From: an uncultured Oscillospiraceae bacterium
GTDB lineage: Bacteria > Bacillota > Clostridia > Oscillospirales > Acutalibacteraceae
DNA length: 59,743 nt
Direction: 5' to 3'
Assembly (NCBI GenBank): GCA_910588935.1
Contig: CAJUSM010000003.1
Span: forward strand, 1-59,743
The notes below the pieces were generated by a model, which was not told the origin of the DNA, made no database searches, and was given only the letters and a program-made list of their open reading frames with translations. Position numbers and translations under genes: made by a program. Positions 49,698 to 57,787 of the stretch are shown here, piece after piece. Positions within the stretch are counted from its first letter, which is position 1. Each line of letters opens with the position of its first letter.

Positions 49698-49905
49698 TTT
49701 GCTCCTCCTCTGGATGCAGAGCGGCCAGTTCCCGAACCTTTAGCTCAGCCCGGTCTAAAGTATTATAGCAAAGGGCAGAGAGCTTTGCCCCTTCCTCAAA
49801 CAGCGCCATAGCCTCCTCCAAAGGGGCCTCGCCGCTTTCCAGGCGGGCAACAATCTCCTGCAGGCGGGACATGGCGTCCTCAAATTTTAGTTTTTTTGTG
49901 GCCAT
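49687..49905 (-). CDS. xseB: Exodeoxyribonuclease VII small subunit
   Basis: 72 aa. Typical FEDAMSRLQEIVARLESGEAPLEEAMALFEEGAKLSALCYNTLDRAE helical hairpin. Forms the ExoVII complex with XseA. Normally directly behind xseA, here separated by 1.3 kb with an ATPase and a broken GNAT gene. A -10-like TATAAT on the minus strand (plus 49949-49954) may provide a new promoter. RBS GAAAGGAAG. Confidence 0.93.
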   Translation of the reverse strand: MATKKLKFEDAMSRLQEIVARLESGEAPLEEAMALFEEGAKLSALCYNTLDRAELKVRELAALHPEEEQNDQ

Positions 49906-49978
49906 TTCAAATCGTCTTCCTTTCAGCTAGTGCATTAGTACATGCTTAATTATAGGTTAAATCCCTGGGTAAAATGCT

Positions 49979-50713
49979 CTAATCCAACAAATACCTCATC
50001 ATGCGGTCCGGATCATCCAGAAACAGCTTGGTTATCTGGTAATGCTGGGTTTCCCGGAAATCCACAGGGCCAATGCCGCTTTCATTGATTTCCAGAATTT
50101 GGGCTTTGGGGTATGCCATTAAAATAGGGGAGTGGGTGGCAATCAAAAACTGAGAATCCTGTTTTACCAGGCTGTCAATGGCGCAGATTAGGCTCATAAT
50201 CCCTTGAGGGGAAAGGGCCGCCTCCGGTTCGTCTAACAGGTATAGCCCCTTCCCGTCAAAGCGATTGGTCACCAAAGAGAGAAAGGCTTCCCCATGGGAC
50301 TGGGCATGAAAAGAGACACCGCCATAACGGTTTAAGGTGGTCCTAGTCTCCTGGCTGTTTTGGTCCAGAAAGCTGGCGGTATTATAGAAGCTCTCAGCCC
50401 TTAAAAAGAAACCGTCGGCGGGCGGCCGCGACTTGATAACCGCAAGAAATCTGTACAGCTCTGAGTGAGAGTCTTGGGTGGAAAACGCAAAGTCCCTAGA
50501 GCCTCCCTCTGGGTTAAAGCCGCAGCATAGGGCAATGGCTTCTAGTAAGGTGGATTTTCCCGCCCCGTTTTCTCCTGCCAAAAAGGTAACAGGCTGGGAA
50601 AAGGGGAGCCGTTCCACTGAGGCCAGATACTTGATTGCCGGCAGGGAGGCAAGATAGGATTTCGGTTCGGGCAAGCTTTTTAGCTTTATGCCAGTAATAT
50701 AATTCCTTATCAT
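49979..50713 (-). CDS. AAA_21/ABC-type predicted ATPase, single domain
   Basis: 244 aa. Walker A FLAGENGAGKSTLLEAIALCCGF, then a middle insertion, Walker B LYLLDEPEAALSPQG and LIATHSPILMAYPKAQIL with switch His. The layout is that of the OLD/RecF-like or COG3910 predicted ATPases, not a transporter subunit. Often linked with abortive-infection or toxin partners, but none is next to it here. It partly overlaps the end of a frameshifted GNAT gene. Interrupts the xseA-xseB pair, suggesting insertion. Confidence 0.88.
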   Translation of the reverse strand: MIRNYITGIKLKSLPEPKSYLASLPAIKYLASVERLPFSQPVTFLAGENGAGKSTLLEAIALCCGFNPEGGSRDFAFSTQDSHSELYRFLAVIKSRPPADGFFLRAESFYNTASFLDQNSQETRTTLNRYGGVSFHAQSHGEAFLSLVTNRFDGKGLYLLDEPEAALSPQGIMSLICAIDSLVKQDSQFLIATHSPILMAYPKAQILEINESGIGPVDFRETQHYQITKLFLDDPDRMMRYLLD

Positions 50714-50717
50714 ACCC

Positions 50718-51150
50718 TTAGCCTTGCCAGCTTTCCTGAAAGCTCACACAAAAGTAGGGATCTCTCCCGTTTCCATCGTTGTCCAAGATCTGCCTTTTCT
50801 GAACTCCCTCCAGGGGCGTCCTCGGCCTCCGCATCAGCCCCATAGAATTTACAGGAGCTATTGCCCCGAGGAAAAATTGTGTGGGCGCGAAGCGCCTGGA
50901 AAGCATAGGCCACCACCGAAGCGCGGGCCTCATAGGCGTGGCCCTTTCTCCAAAAGCTTTGGTGAAATATCCAGCCATTCTCATACACATTTTCTTCTGG
51001 CTTTTCTCCCATTCCATGAAATAGGATGTAACCAATGACCTTGCCAGTGTCTTTTATCTGGGCAGCCAAGGCGGCCTTTTTGCCACTACAGATCTCCTCT
51101 AAAAACTTCCTGCTTTTTTCTGGGGTATAGGCTGCTTCACAGTTTTTCAT
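50718..51150 (-). pseudogene. GNAT (RimJ-like) acetyltransferase with a one-base frameshift
   Basis: Zero frame gives MKNCEAAYTPEKSRKFLEE…GYILFHGMGEKPEENVYENGWIFHQSFWRKGHAYEARASVVAYAFQALRAHTIF, then at T5 (minus strand) near 50872-50876 the frame is lost; the other frame reads FLGAIAPVNSMGLMRRP…RRQ-like EGVQKRQILDNDGNGRDPYFCVSFQESW, which is the proper GNAT C-terminus. One extra T explains it. Might be a recent loss or a homopolymer error. Confidence 0.78.
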
Positions 51151-51235
51151 AACTCATTTCTCCCCAAAATTTCTTGCTAGCCATTCCTATCTGCCTGGGC
51201 GGATTCCCGAATTACCAGCCGTTCTGTCTCAATTT

Positions 51236-52450
51236 TCATTCAACGGCCTCCGCCTCCAGCAGTTTAGCCTGGCGCCGGCCTTTCTCCGCCTGGAGCTCTA
51301 TTTGGGTCCCGGCCGGCAGTTCTGTCAGGTCTCGCACCGCCTTGCCCTGGCAGTAGATTACAGAGTAGCCTCTGGCCAATACCTTTAAGGGGCTTAGGGC
51401 GTCCAGCTTGCCAGAGGCCAAGGCCAGCTCCTGGCGGCGGTTTTCCAGCACACTCTTATAGGCGGCAGGTAGCTTGCTGGAGAGCTTGGCCAGCTCTGCG
51501 CGCTGAGGCGAGAGAAAAGCGGCGGGCGTGCTCAGGGGAGAATCCTGCACCAGAAGATCCACACTTTGCCGCAGGTATTCCACGGTTCGCCCTGCGGCTT
51601 CTCGAAAATACCGGTTATAGGCCAGCAGATTGGACAGCTCCCCGGCACGGGCGGGAGTACAGAGCTCGGCGGCGGCGCTGGGAGTGGGAGCCCGCAGATC
51701 CGCGGCAAAATCGCATATGGTAAAGTCGGTCTCATGGCCCACGGCCGACACCACAGGGATTGCAGAGGCAGCTATAGCTCGGGCGAGGGCCTCATCGTTA
51801 AAGGGCCAGAGATCCTCCATTGAGCCGCCGCCTCTGCCAATGATGATAACATTGCAGGTAGCGTCTTGATTTAGGGCCTCAACGGCGCTTTTAAGCTGTC
51901 CAGCGGCCATATCCCCCTGTACGAGCACAGGGCAGAGCAGGACCTCTGCCACTGGCCAGCGCCGGCCGATAATTTGTAGAATATCCTGAACAGCCGCGCC
52001 GGTAGGGGAGGTGATTACTCCAATTTTCTCTGGATAAGGTGGGAGTGGGCGCTTTTTAGCTGGATCGAAAAGCCCCTGGGCAAATAGCTTTTCTTTTAGC
52101 TGCTCAAAAGCCAGCGCTAAGGCGCCTAAGCCGTCTGGCTGCATGTCCTCCGCGTATAGCTGGTACTGGCCAGTGGGCTCGTACACCGAAACCCGGCCTC
52201 GAATAACCACCTTCATGCCGTCTGCGGGCCGGAACTTTAGCCGTTTGGCAGCCCCTGCAAACATAACGGCTTTCAGTACGGATTTCTCATCTTTCAGGGA
52301 AAAATACAGGTGGCCGGATTTATAGTGATCTGTAAAATTTGATATTTCTCCTGTAATACTAATGTCGCTTAGGCGGCCGTCCCCTTCAATCAGGGACTTT
52401 ATAAAGCGGTTCACCTGAGTAACAGTCAGCGCGTTTCCAGTCATTTGCAT
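51236..52450 (-). CDS. xseA: Exodeoxyribonuclease VII large subunit
   Basis: 404 aa. N-terminal OB fold (ALTVTQVNRFIKSLIEGDGRLSDISITGEISNF), catalytic core with KKRPLPPYPEKIGVITSPTGAAVQDILQIIGRRWP and NVIIIGRGGGSMEDLWPFNDEALARAIAASAIPVVSAVGHETDFTICDFAADLRAPTPSAAAEL, then a helical C-terminus. Degrades single-stranded DNA with XseB. Starts inside the 3' end of the Kae1-like gene, in the nusB operon. Confidence 0.96.
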   Translation of the reverse strand: MQMTGNALTVTQVNRFIKSLIEGDGRLSDISITGEISNFTDHYKSGHLYFSLKDEKSVLKAVMFAGAAKRLKFRPADGMKVVIRGRVSVYEPTGQYQLYAEDMQPDGLGALALAFEQLKEKLFAQGLFDPAKKRPLPPYPEKIGVITSPTGAAVQDILQIIGRRWPVAEVLLCPVLVQGDMAAGQLKSAVEALNQDATCNVIIIGRGGGSMEDLWPFNDEALARAIAASAIPVVSAVGHETDFTICDFAADLRAPTPSAAAELCTPARAGELSNLLAYNRYFREAAGRTVEYLRQSVDLLVQDSPLSTPAAFLSPQRAELAKLSSKLPAAYKSVLENRRQELALASGKLDALSPLKVLARGYSVIYCQGKAVRDLTELPAGTQIELQAEKGRRQAKLLEAEAVE

Positions 52451-53367
52451 AACCTCGATCGATACGCCAAAACAGCCACACCGGCGGCATTGTCAGCCGA
52501 AAACTCCGGTGTGGCAAAGCAGGCGCTATATTTTTGGGCAAGCCTCTTTTGCAAAATGGAATTGGAGCAGACACCGCCGGAAAAAACAACAGGCAGCGGG
52601 CCGTATTCCTCCAAAAGCTGCCTGCACATTCCGTCCAGGGCGGCTACAATGGCTTCCAGGCACCAGCAGGCAATTTCTGCCGGCTCATGACCTTGGGCAA
52701 GCATGGCTTTGCAGTGGTTCTCTATCCCGGAGAGAGAGCAATCTGCCCCTTTCAGAACCGGCTTTACGGTAATTTTTCCTTCCCAGGCCAAGGCGGCCCT
52801 TTCCAGCTGGGGCCCGCAGGGAAAATCCATTCCCAGCATCAACCCCACCCGGTCTACTGCCTGGCCAGCCTTTAAATCCAAAGATTGGGCCAGTATGGCT
52901 GCCTGGGGTTCGCCCTCTGGGCCGGGGGTAACCATTACCGCCTCGGTGGTGCCCCCGGAAACATGAAAAGCCAGAAATTTCTCTTTTAGCAGCTCCAGTT
53001 TTCCGGCAGAATACAGGGCGGCGGCAATATGCCCCTGTTGGTGGGAAAAGAATTTCACCGGAATTCCTGCGGCTGCCCCCATGGCAAGGGCAAAGCCTTT
53101 TCCGGTGAGAAAGCAGGGCATATAGGAGCCCTCCGCTTGCCGGGGCGTGACAGACACGCCAATCATGCCCAGCTCTCTATCCGGCAGCAGCTGTTCTAAG
53201 AGCCGAGGCAGCTGGCGGGTGTGGTGAAAAACCGCCTCGCTCTGCCGCAGCCCCCGTTGGCCAGAGGCTACCGGCAAAGGGAGCTTCAGGTTTGCGGCAA
53301 TATTTCCTTCGTGGCAAAGGGCGGCTGAGGTGGTGTAGTTGCTGGTATCAATGCCTAGAACCTTCAC
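52441..53367 (-). CDS. Kae1/TsaD (M22) family protein, clostridial paralogue between nusB and xseA
   Basis: 308 aa. ASKHA fold: MKVLGIDTSNYTTSAALCHEG, the metal-binding HQQGH (HxxxH of TsaD) in FFSHQQGHIAAALYS, LAFHVSGGTTEAVMV (phosphate 2) and LPVVFSGGVCSNSILQKRL. Shorter and more divergent than a true TsaD (~340 aa), the tRNA t6A threonylcarbamoyl transferase; a separate tsaD gene is expected elsewhere. Such paralogues are regular neighbours of nusB/xseA in clostridia, function unknown. Overlaps nusB and xseA at either end by a few bases. Confidence 0.8.
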   Translation of the reverse strand: MKVLGIDTSNYTTSAALCHEGNIAANLKLPLPVASGQRGLRQSEAVFHHTRQLPRLLEQLLPDRELGMIGVSVTPRQAEGSYMPCFLTGKGFALAMGAAAGIPVKFFSHQQGHIAAALYSAGKLELLKEKFLAFHVSGGTTEAVMVTPGPEGEPQAAILAQSLDLKAGQAVDRVGLMLGMDFPCGPQLERAALAWEGKITVKPVLKGADCSLSGIENHCKAMLAQGHEPAEIACWCLEAIVAALDGMCRQLLEEYGPLPVVFSGGVCSNSILQKRLAQKYSACFATPEFSADNAAGVAVLAYRSRLCK

Positions 53368-53789
53368 GACTTTTCCTCCTGAGGGCAGTGGGCTTTCATT
53401 ACAGAGCCCAGCACGCCGTTGATGTAGGAAGGATCTCCCTCGCCGCCATAGGTTTTTCCTAGTTCTACCGCCTCGTTAATTGACACGCTGGAGGGAATAG
53501 AACTGTCAAAGAGCATTTCGTATATAGCCAAGCGCAGAAGGGTGAGGGCTACCTTGGAAAGGCGGCTAAGACTCCAGCCCTGGATATTTTCAGTAATAAC
53601 CCTGTCAATCTTTTCCTGGTTTTCCTCTACGCCATATGCAAGGCTCTCGGCAAAGGAGTTGGGCACAAGGTCCCGGGCCTGGGCGGCGGAGAGAATAATC
53701 TCCTCCATATCCTCGCCCCCCAGGGCCTGTTCAAACAGCAGGCAAAAGGCCTGTTCCCTGGCTTCACGTCTGGTCATACTAATCGCCAT
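53364..53789 (-). CDS. nusB: Transcription antitermination protein NusB
   Basis: 141 aa all-helical NusB: MTRREAREQAFCLLFEQAL, LSKVALTLLRLAIYEMLF, SVSINEAVELGKTYGGEGDPSYINGVLGSV. With NusE binds boxA of rRNA leaders. Start not certain: no Shine-Dalgarno is evident before ATG 53789 or the next in-frame ATG at 53777, which is odd here. Heads the operon with the Kae1-like gene and xseA; its promoter is 94 bases upstream. Confidence 0.93.
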   Translation of the reverse strand: MAISMTRREAREQAFCLLFEQALGGEDMEEIILSAAQARDLVPNSFAESLAYGVEENQEKIDRVITENIQGWSLSRLSKVALTLLRLAIYEMLFDSSIPSSVSINEAVELGKTYGGEGDPSYINGVLGSVMKAHCPQEEKS

Positions 53790-53882
53790 TGCGATGCGGG
53801 CAAAGACTCACTCTGGGCCCGGATCGTTCCTTTCTTGTTAATTTCTCAGCCGTGCCGTCGATTCTGCGGCTGTATCTGGTCT

Positions 53883-53911
53883 ATTCTAGCACAATTTGGG
53901 CGAAACTACAA
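53883..53911 (-). promoter_or_regulatory. Promoter of the nusB operon
   Basis: Minus strand -35 TTGTAG (plus 53906-53911), 17-base spacer, -10 TAGAAT (plus 53883-53888) preceded by TGC (extended). The leader contains CAGCCG/CGGCTG (plus 53847-53872). The rest of the 306-base gap to the small gene at 54096 shows nothing recognisable. Confidence 0.7.
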
Positions 53912-54095
53912 CTGGGGTTTATGGAAAAACCAAGGGATTTCTTCAAGCCTTATGCTTTTCTAAAATCTTATAAAGCGCCTAATTATAAGGGAATGGCTGG
54001 GCTGTGTGATTCAATGAAACAGGCAAAAAGGATAAAAAGAGCCCCTGCTGGTCAAACTATAGACCGCATTGAAATAATTAGGCGGAGGTAAATCT

Positions 54096-54266
54096 ATGAA
54101 AAATGCAAATTGTGGCCTGGATCCCCAGGCAAAGGCCTATTTTAACTCCCTTCCGGCGCTGCTTCAAGAGCAGATTGTAGAGAGCGGGGTCAAGCTGTGT
54201 ACCAAGGAAGAATTAGAGGCCTATGCAAAAAATGCCCTCAATGGGCTGGAGACACAAAAACCCTGA
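54096..54266 (+). CDS. Small conserved-looking protein of 56 aa
   Basis: ATG 54096 with GGAGG 8 bases upstream and TGA at 54264-54266, followed 11 bases later by a strong terminator. The product has a helix LDPQAKAYFNSLPALLQEQIVES and a second GVKLCTKEELEAYAKNAL. I recall similar short proteins (YF-x-LP-x-x-x-QE-x-I-x-x-SG pattern) in many clostridia, without known function. RBS and terminator make it a real gene. No promoter was clearly recognised. Confidence 0.75.
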   Translation: MKNANCGLDPQAKAYFNSLPALLQEQIVESGVKLCTKEELEAYAKNALNGLETQKP

Positions 54267-54276
54267 CCATAGCCTG

Positions 54277-54320
54277 AAAAAGATCATGCCGGCCAATCAT
54301 CAGCCGACATGATCTTTTTT
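54277..54320. terminator. Bidirectional terminator between the 56-aa gene and coaX
   Basis: AAAAAGATCATG (54277-54288) pairs with CATGATCTTTTT (54308-54319), with an inner CGGC/GCCG pair. A and T runs on both sides serve the small gene (+) and coaX (-). Confidence 0.92.
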
Positions 54321-54341
54321 GCACCGCGTCCTTTTATAGAA

Positions 54342-55112
54342 TCATTGCTTCACATTCTTTTTGTACAGAATATAAAGCCCTTCCAGCATTAGATTTTCAT
54401 CGTAATGCAAAGGCTTGCGGCAATAGGGATGGATTAGCGCCATCAGCCCGCCGGTAGCTACGGCCGTAACAGGCTGGCCAAGCTCCTCCTCGGTACGCTG
54501 AATTAGGCCGTCCACCATTAGGGCGCTGCCGTATACCGCGCCGGCCTGCATACAGTCTATGGTATTGCTGCCAATAAAGTGCTGGGGCGGACCCAAATGA
54601 ATATAGGGCAGCTGAGCGGCCCGGGCGCTTAAAGCGTCTACAGAAAGCCGGAGGCCGGGGATAATCATGCCGCCAATATAGGCGCCATCCCCGTCAACCA
54701 CAGAGAGGGTGGTGGCGGTGCCCATATCGAAAATTGCTAAGGGCGGCTTGTATTTTGCCAGGGATGCCACAGCGTCTACCACCAAATCCGCCCCTAGCTG
54801 GGCGGGGTTGTCCATGCGGATATTCAACCCTGTCTTCAGTCCCGCGCCAACGGCCAGAAAGCTTTTTCCTGTCAGCAGCTCCATGGCATTTTTTACCACG
54901 GTGCGCAGCTCAGGCACCACGCTGGAAAGAATGCCTCCAGAAAGTTCCTGGGGCTTTATCCCCCGGTGGGAGAGAAGGCTGCCAATAAGCAGGCAGTACT
55001 CGTCGGCGGTTTGGTCCCTGTTGGTGTGCAGGCGCATGGTTAGAACCAGCTTTTCGTCTTGCCAGCAGCCCAGTACAGTGTTGGTGTTGCCAATATCAAT
55101 GGTTAAAATCAT
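54342..55112 (-). CDS. coaX: Type III pantothenate kinase
   Basis: 256 aa. Phosphorylates pantothenate, first step to CoA, without feedback by CoA. ASKHA motifs: LTIDIGNTNTVLGCW (phosphate 1), AQLGADLVVDAVASLAKYKPPLAIFDMGTATTLSVVDGDGAYIGGMIIPGLRLS (phosphate 2 and substrate site), ATGGLMALI. Overlaps the upstream S-component gene by ATGA, linking uptake and first use of the vitamin. Confidence 0.96.
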   Translation of the reverse strand: MILTIDIGNTNTVLGCWQDEKLVLTMRLHTNRDQTADEYCLLIGSLLSHRGIKPQELSGGILSSVVPELRTVVKNAMELLTGKSFLAVGAGLKTGLNIRMDNPAQLGADLVVDAVASLAKYKPPLAIFDMGTATTLSVVDGDGAYIGGMIIPGLRLSVDALSARAAQLPYIHLGPPQHFIGSNTIDCMQAGAVYGSALMVDGLIQRTEEELGQPVTAVATGGLMALIHPYCRKPLHYDENLMLEGLYILYKKNVKQ

Positions 55113-55789
55113 TTGCGGCTCTCCTTTTTATTTGCCAGCTTAAGCGCCTTGGTTACCCCGGAAGCCACAAGGGGGGTCAGTACCCCAGCCGCCAAGGCTT
55201 CTGGTATCCCATTGGCAAAAACAATGGCCAGCAAAGCCCCGGCAACCAAGCCGCTGTCAATTCCCTGGGCAGCGGCAAAGGCATCCCCTAAGAACAGCCC
55301 CATAGAGCCCATAACAAGCCCGGTATTTACTATGGAGCCCAAAAGCCCGGCTAGGGTGTATCCTGCGGCACTGAGCACTGTTTTGTTTCCAGGAATCATT
55401 GTGGTCAATTTTCGGGTATACCAAGGGATGATCCCTACCAGAACGCGAGGTACAAAGCAGATGAACAAAGCCCAAAGGCTCCCGCTGCTTTCCCCAGGCA
55501 GAGGAACCAGGGGGGAGAAAGCAAAGCTTAGCAGGCTGGGGGCCATGGTGTTTTTCCAAAGGCTGATTAGCCCAAAGAGTCCGCCCAGGCAGGCGCCTGG
55601 GCCGGGGCCCAGCAGCACAGAGCCCAGAATTACCGGTACATGGAGAATCGTAGCTTTGATAATGGGCAAATCGATGAGCCCCAGTGGGGTAAAGCCCATA
55701 ATCAGCAGAATAGCCGCAAACAATGCGGTGAGCACTAAGCTCTGCGGGTTTGCGGCATGGGTTGAACGGGTGGATGTGGAATTTGTCAT
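55109..55789 (-). CDS. ECF transporter S component, probably for pantothenate
   Basis: 226 aa from ATG 55789 (GGAGG 8 bases upstream). About six membrane helices; start AANPQSLVLTALFAAILLIMGFTPLG, then HVPVILGSVLLGPGPGACLGGLFGLISLWKN, typical of S components with a TLFAAI-like motif. It binds a vitamin and works with a shared EcfAA'T module encoded elsewhere. Coupling with coaX and the divergent coaBC suggests pantothenate (PanT-like); this is context inference. Confidence 0.82.
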   Translation of the reverse strand: MTNSTSTRSTHAANPQSLVLTALFAAILLIMGFTPLGLIDLPIIKATILHVPVILGSVLLGPGPGACLGGLFGLISLWKNTMAPSLLSFAFSPLVPLPGESSGSLWALFICFVPRVLVGIIPWYTRKLTTMIPGNKTVLSAAGYTLAGLLGSIVNTGLVMGSMGLFLGDAFAAAQGIDSGLVAGALLAIVFANGIPEALAAGVLTPLVASGVTKALKLANKKESRK

Positions 55790-55923
55790 AAAGATTACCT
55801 CCTGCTGCCGCTCAGCCATCCACGCCATTTAGCTAGGAATTGTGATGCAGCGCAATTGTATTTTGCCGGGGCCCCGGCTTGGTCCCGCCCAAAAAGGTGC
55901 GGGCCAAAGGGGCTTGCTTCGGC
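55790..55923 (-). other. Structured 5' leader of the S-component/coaX operon
   Basis: From the predicted start of transcription the ~135-base minus-strand leader folds strongly: CTTGC/GCAAG near its start, CCCGC/GCGGG flanked by CTTTGG/CCAAG, and TTGCCG with CGGCAA closing across. No T tract before the RBS. Might be a vitamin- or CoA-sensing RNA; no known class was identified with certainty. Confidence 0.4.
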
Positions 55924-55929
55924 AAGGGT

Positions 55930-55958
55930 ATTATACCTGCTTTTTAGAGCTTTTGCAA
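55930..55958 (-). promoter_or_regulatory. Promoter of the S-component/coaX operon
   Basis: Minus strand TTGCAA (plus 55953-55958), 17-base spacer, TATAAT (plus 55930-55935). Strong vegetative type, divergent from the coaBC promoter 42 bases away. Confidence 0.82.
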
Positions 55959-55999
55959 GCCCTTGGAGAAAGAAATGCAAAAATGGCTCTTTTGCTGCC

Positions 56000-56028
56000 T
56001 TTACATTCCCCGCTGGATTTGGTATACT
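56000..56028 (+). promoter_or_regulatory. Promoter of coaBC
   Basis: -35 TTTACA (56000-56005), 17-base spacer, -10 TATACT (56023-56028); ATG 29 bases downstream of the -10 with GGAGG in between. Confidence 0.82.
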
Positions 56029-56056
56029 TTATGGAAATGAAAAGCGGAGGAAAAAT

Positions 56057-57274
56057 ATGGAGAAAAAAACAGTGGTGTTAGGAGTAACCGGCGGCATTGC
56101 CTGCTATAAAGCGGCGGCCCTGGCTTCTAAGCTAACCCAAAGGGGATACCACGTAGAGGTGGTTATGACTGCCCATGCTACCGAGTTCATTGCTCCCCAT
56201 ACCTTTGATTCCTTAACCCATAACAGAACCATAATCGATACCTTCGACCGGAATTTTCAAAGCCATGTGGAGCATGTGGCCCTGGCGGATAAGGCCGATG
56301 TGTTGTTGGTTGCTCCTGCCACGGCCAACATAATAGCCAAGGCAGCCCATGGCATTGCGGACGATATGCTCTCCACTACCATTCTGGCCTGTGACTGTCC
56401 CAAGCTGATTGCCCCTGCCATGAATACTCGGATGTATCAGAACCCGGTAACCCAGGATAACCTGAAGACCCTTCGCCGGTACGGCTGGCAGGTAATCGAG
56501 CCTGCCAGGGGCCGTTTGGCCTGCGGCGCTGTGGGTCTGGGCAAAATGCCCGAGCCAGAGGATTTGCTGGAGGCAGTGGACCATGTAATCCGCTGGCAGA
56601 AGGATTTGGCGGGGCTAAGGGTTTTGGTTACCGCTGGCCCTACCCGAGAGGCGGTAGACCCGGTGCGTTTCCTTACCAACCATTCTTCCGGCAGAATGGG
56701 CTATGCCATTGCCCGGGCCGCGGCGGACCGGGGGGCGGAGGTGACCCTGGTCAGCGGACCGGTAGAACTGAAAAAGCCTGCCTTTGTGCAAACGGTGGAT
56801 GTTGTCACCGCGGATGAGATGTTCCAAGCCGTAACCGCCCGGGCGGGGGAACAGGATATCATGATAAAGGCAGCGGCTGTGGCAGACTACCGCCCGGCTC
56901 AGGTCGCCAAGTCCAAAATAAAAAAAGCGGCAGGCGAGGATGGGGGCCGGGACCTTCAGCTAGCCCTAGAGCGCACAGAGGATATTTTGCTCTGGCTTGG
57001 GCAACACAAGCGCCCCGGGCAGCTGCTGTGCGGCTTTAGCATGGAAACAGAGAACCTGCTGGAAAACAGCCGAAAAAAACTGGAAAGGAAGAACTTGGAT
57101 CTCATCGCGGCCAATTCCTTAACCCAAGATGGGGCGGGGTTTGGCGTATCAACCAATATACTGACTCTGATTAGCCGGGAAGGAGAGGAACAGCTGCCCC
57201 TAATGAGCAAGGAGGAGACTGCCCACCGGCTGTTGGACCGGCTGGTTGATATAAGGAGACAAAAGCGTGGCTGA
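56057..57274 (+). CDS. coaBC: Bifunctional phosphopantothenoylcysteine decarboxylase/phosphopantothenate-cysteine ligase
   Basis: 405 aa from ATG 56057 (GGAGG 6 bases upstream). CoaC half (1-180): FMN flavoprotein start TVVLGVTGGIACYKAAALA, His-containing SHVEHVALADKADVLLVAPATANIIAKAAHGIADDML and substrate loop PAMNTRMYQNP. CoaB half: LVTAGPTREAVDPVRFLTNHSSGRMGYAIARAA, then AAVADYRPAQVAKSKIKK and DLIAANSL. Makes 4'-phosphopantetheine. Overlaps the next gene by 8 bases. Confidence 0.97.
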   Translation: MEKKTVVLGVTGGIACYKAAALASKLTQRGYHVEVVMTAHATEFIAPHTFDSLTHNRTIIDTFDRNFQSHVEHVALADKADVLLVAPATANIIAKAAHGIADDMLSTTILACDCPKLIAPAMNTRMYQNPVTQDNLKTLRRYGWQVIEPARGRLACGAVGLGKMPEPEDLLEAVDHVIRWQKDLAGLRVLVTAGPTREAVDPVRFLTNHSSGRMGYAIARAAADRGAEVTLVSGPVELKKPAFVQTVDVVTADEMFQAVTARAGEQDIMIKAAAVADYRPAQVAKSKIKKAAGEDGGRDLQLALERTEDILLWLGQHKRPGQLLCGFSMETENLLENSRKKLERKNLDLIAANSLTQDGAGFGVSTNILTLISREGEEQLPLMSKEETAHRLLDRLVDIRRQKRG

Positions 57275-57746
57275 AACACAAAAGGAACTGGAAACAGCAG
57301 ACCTTGGAAAAAAGCGGAAAATCCAGTGGATTCTCCGGTTTTTGTTCACCTTTTTGGCCACCACGGCGATTACCACTGCGTTTTTTATTGCCCAAAACGG
57401 TATTCCTGTATGGGGCGGGCCCAAGCCAGAGAAGGTAGCCGTGGTGCGGTTGGAACTTTTAACCGCAGGCTACACCAAGGTGGTGACAGATCCAGAGGAT
57501 ATTAAGACGGCCTGCAGGCTGGTAAACTTTCTCAACTATCAGCCCTTTACCCCAGCGGATACCCGCTCGCCTTCAGAGGTGACTGTTACGTATCAGATGA
57601 AAGATGGCAGGGAGCTGACCGCCCAGGCCAGTTGGATTACTGGATGGTGGAACGGCGAGGCCCATGCCCTGAAACAGCCGGATCTGTTTGTGAATTTGGT
57701 GGAGGGATTGTTCTTCTCCCAAGAAAGCAGGGAAAACCACAGCTGA
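57267..57746 (+). CDS. Unknown membrane-anchored protein
   Basis: 159 aa with a GTG start, overlapping coaBC by 8 bases. A charged N-terminus (AETQKELETADLGKKRKIQ) precedes one membrane helix (WILRFLFTFLATTAITTAFFIAQ), then about 110 outside residues with LELLTAGYTKVVTDPEDIKTACRLVNFLNYQPF and SEVTVTYQMKDGRELTAQASWITGWWNG. The tail resembles small sensor-like domains (DUF5301-type) in clostridia but no firm match is claimed. Cotranscribed with coaBC; function unknown. Confidence 0.72.
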   Translation: MAETQKELETADLGKKRKIQWILRFLFTFLATTAITTAFFIAQNGIPVWGGPKPEKVAVVRLELLTAGYTKVVTDPEDIKTACRLVNFLNYQPFTPADTRSPSEVTVTYQMKDGRELTAQASWITGWWNGEAHALKQPDLFVNLVEGLFFSQESRENHS

Positions 57747-57787
57747 AAGCATGGCTTTAAAATTATCATTTATAGGAGGCACATTTT

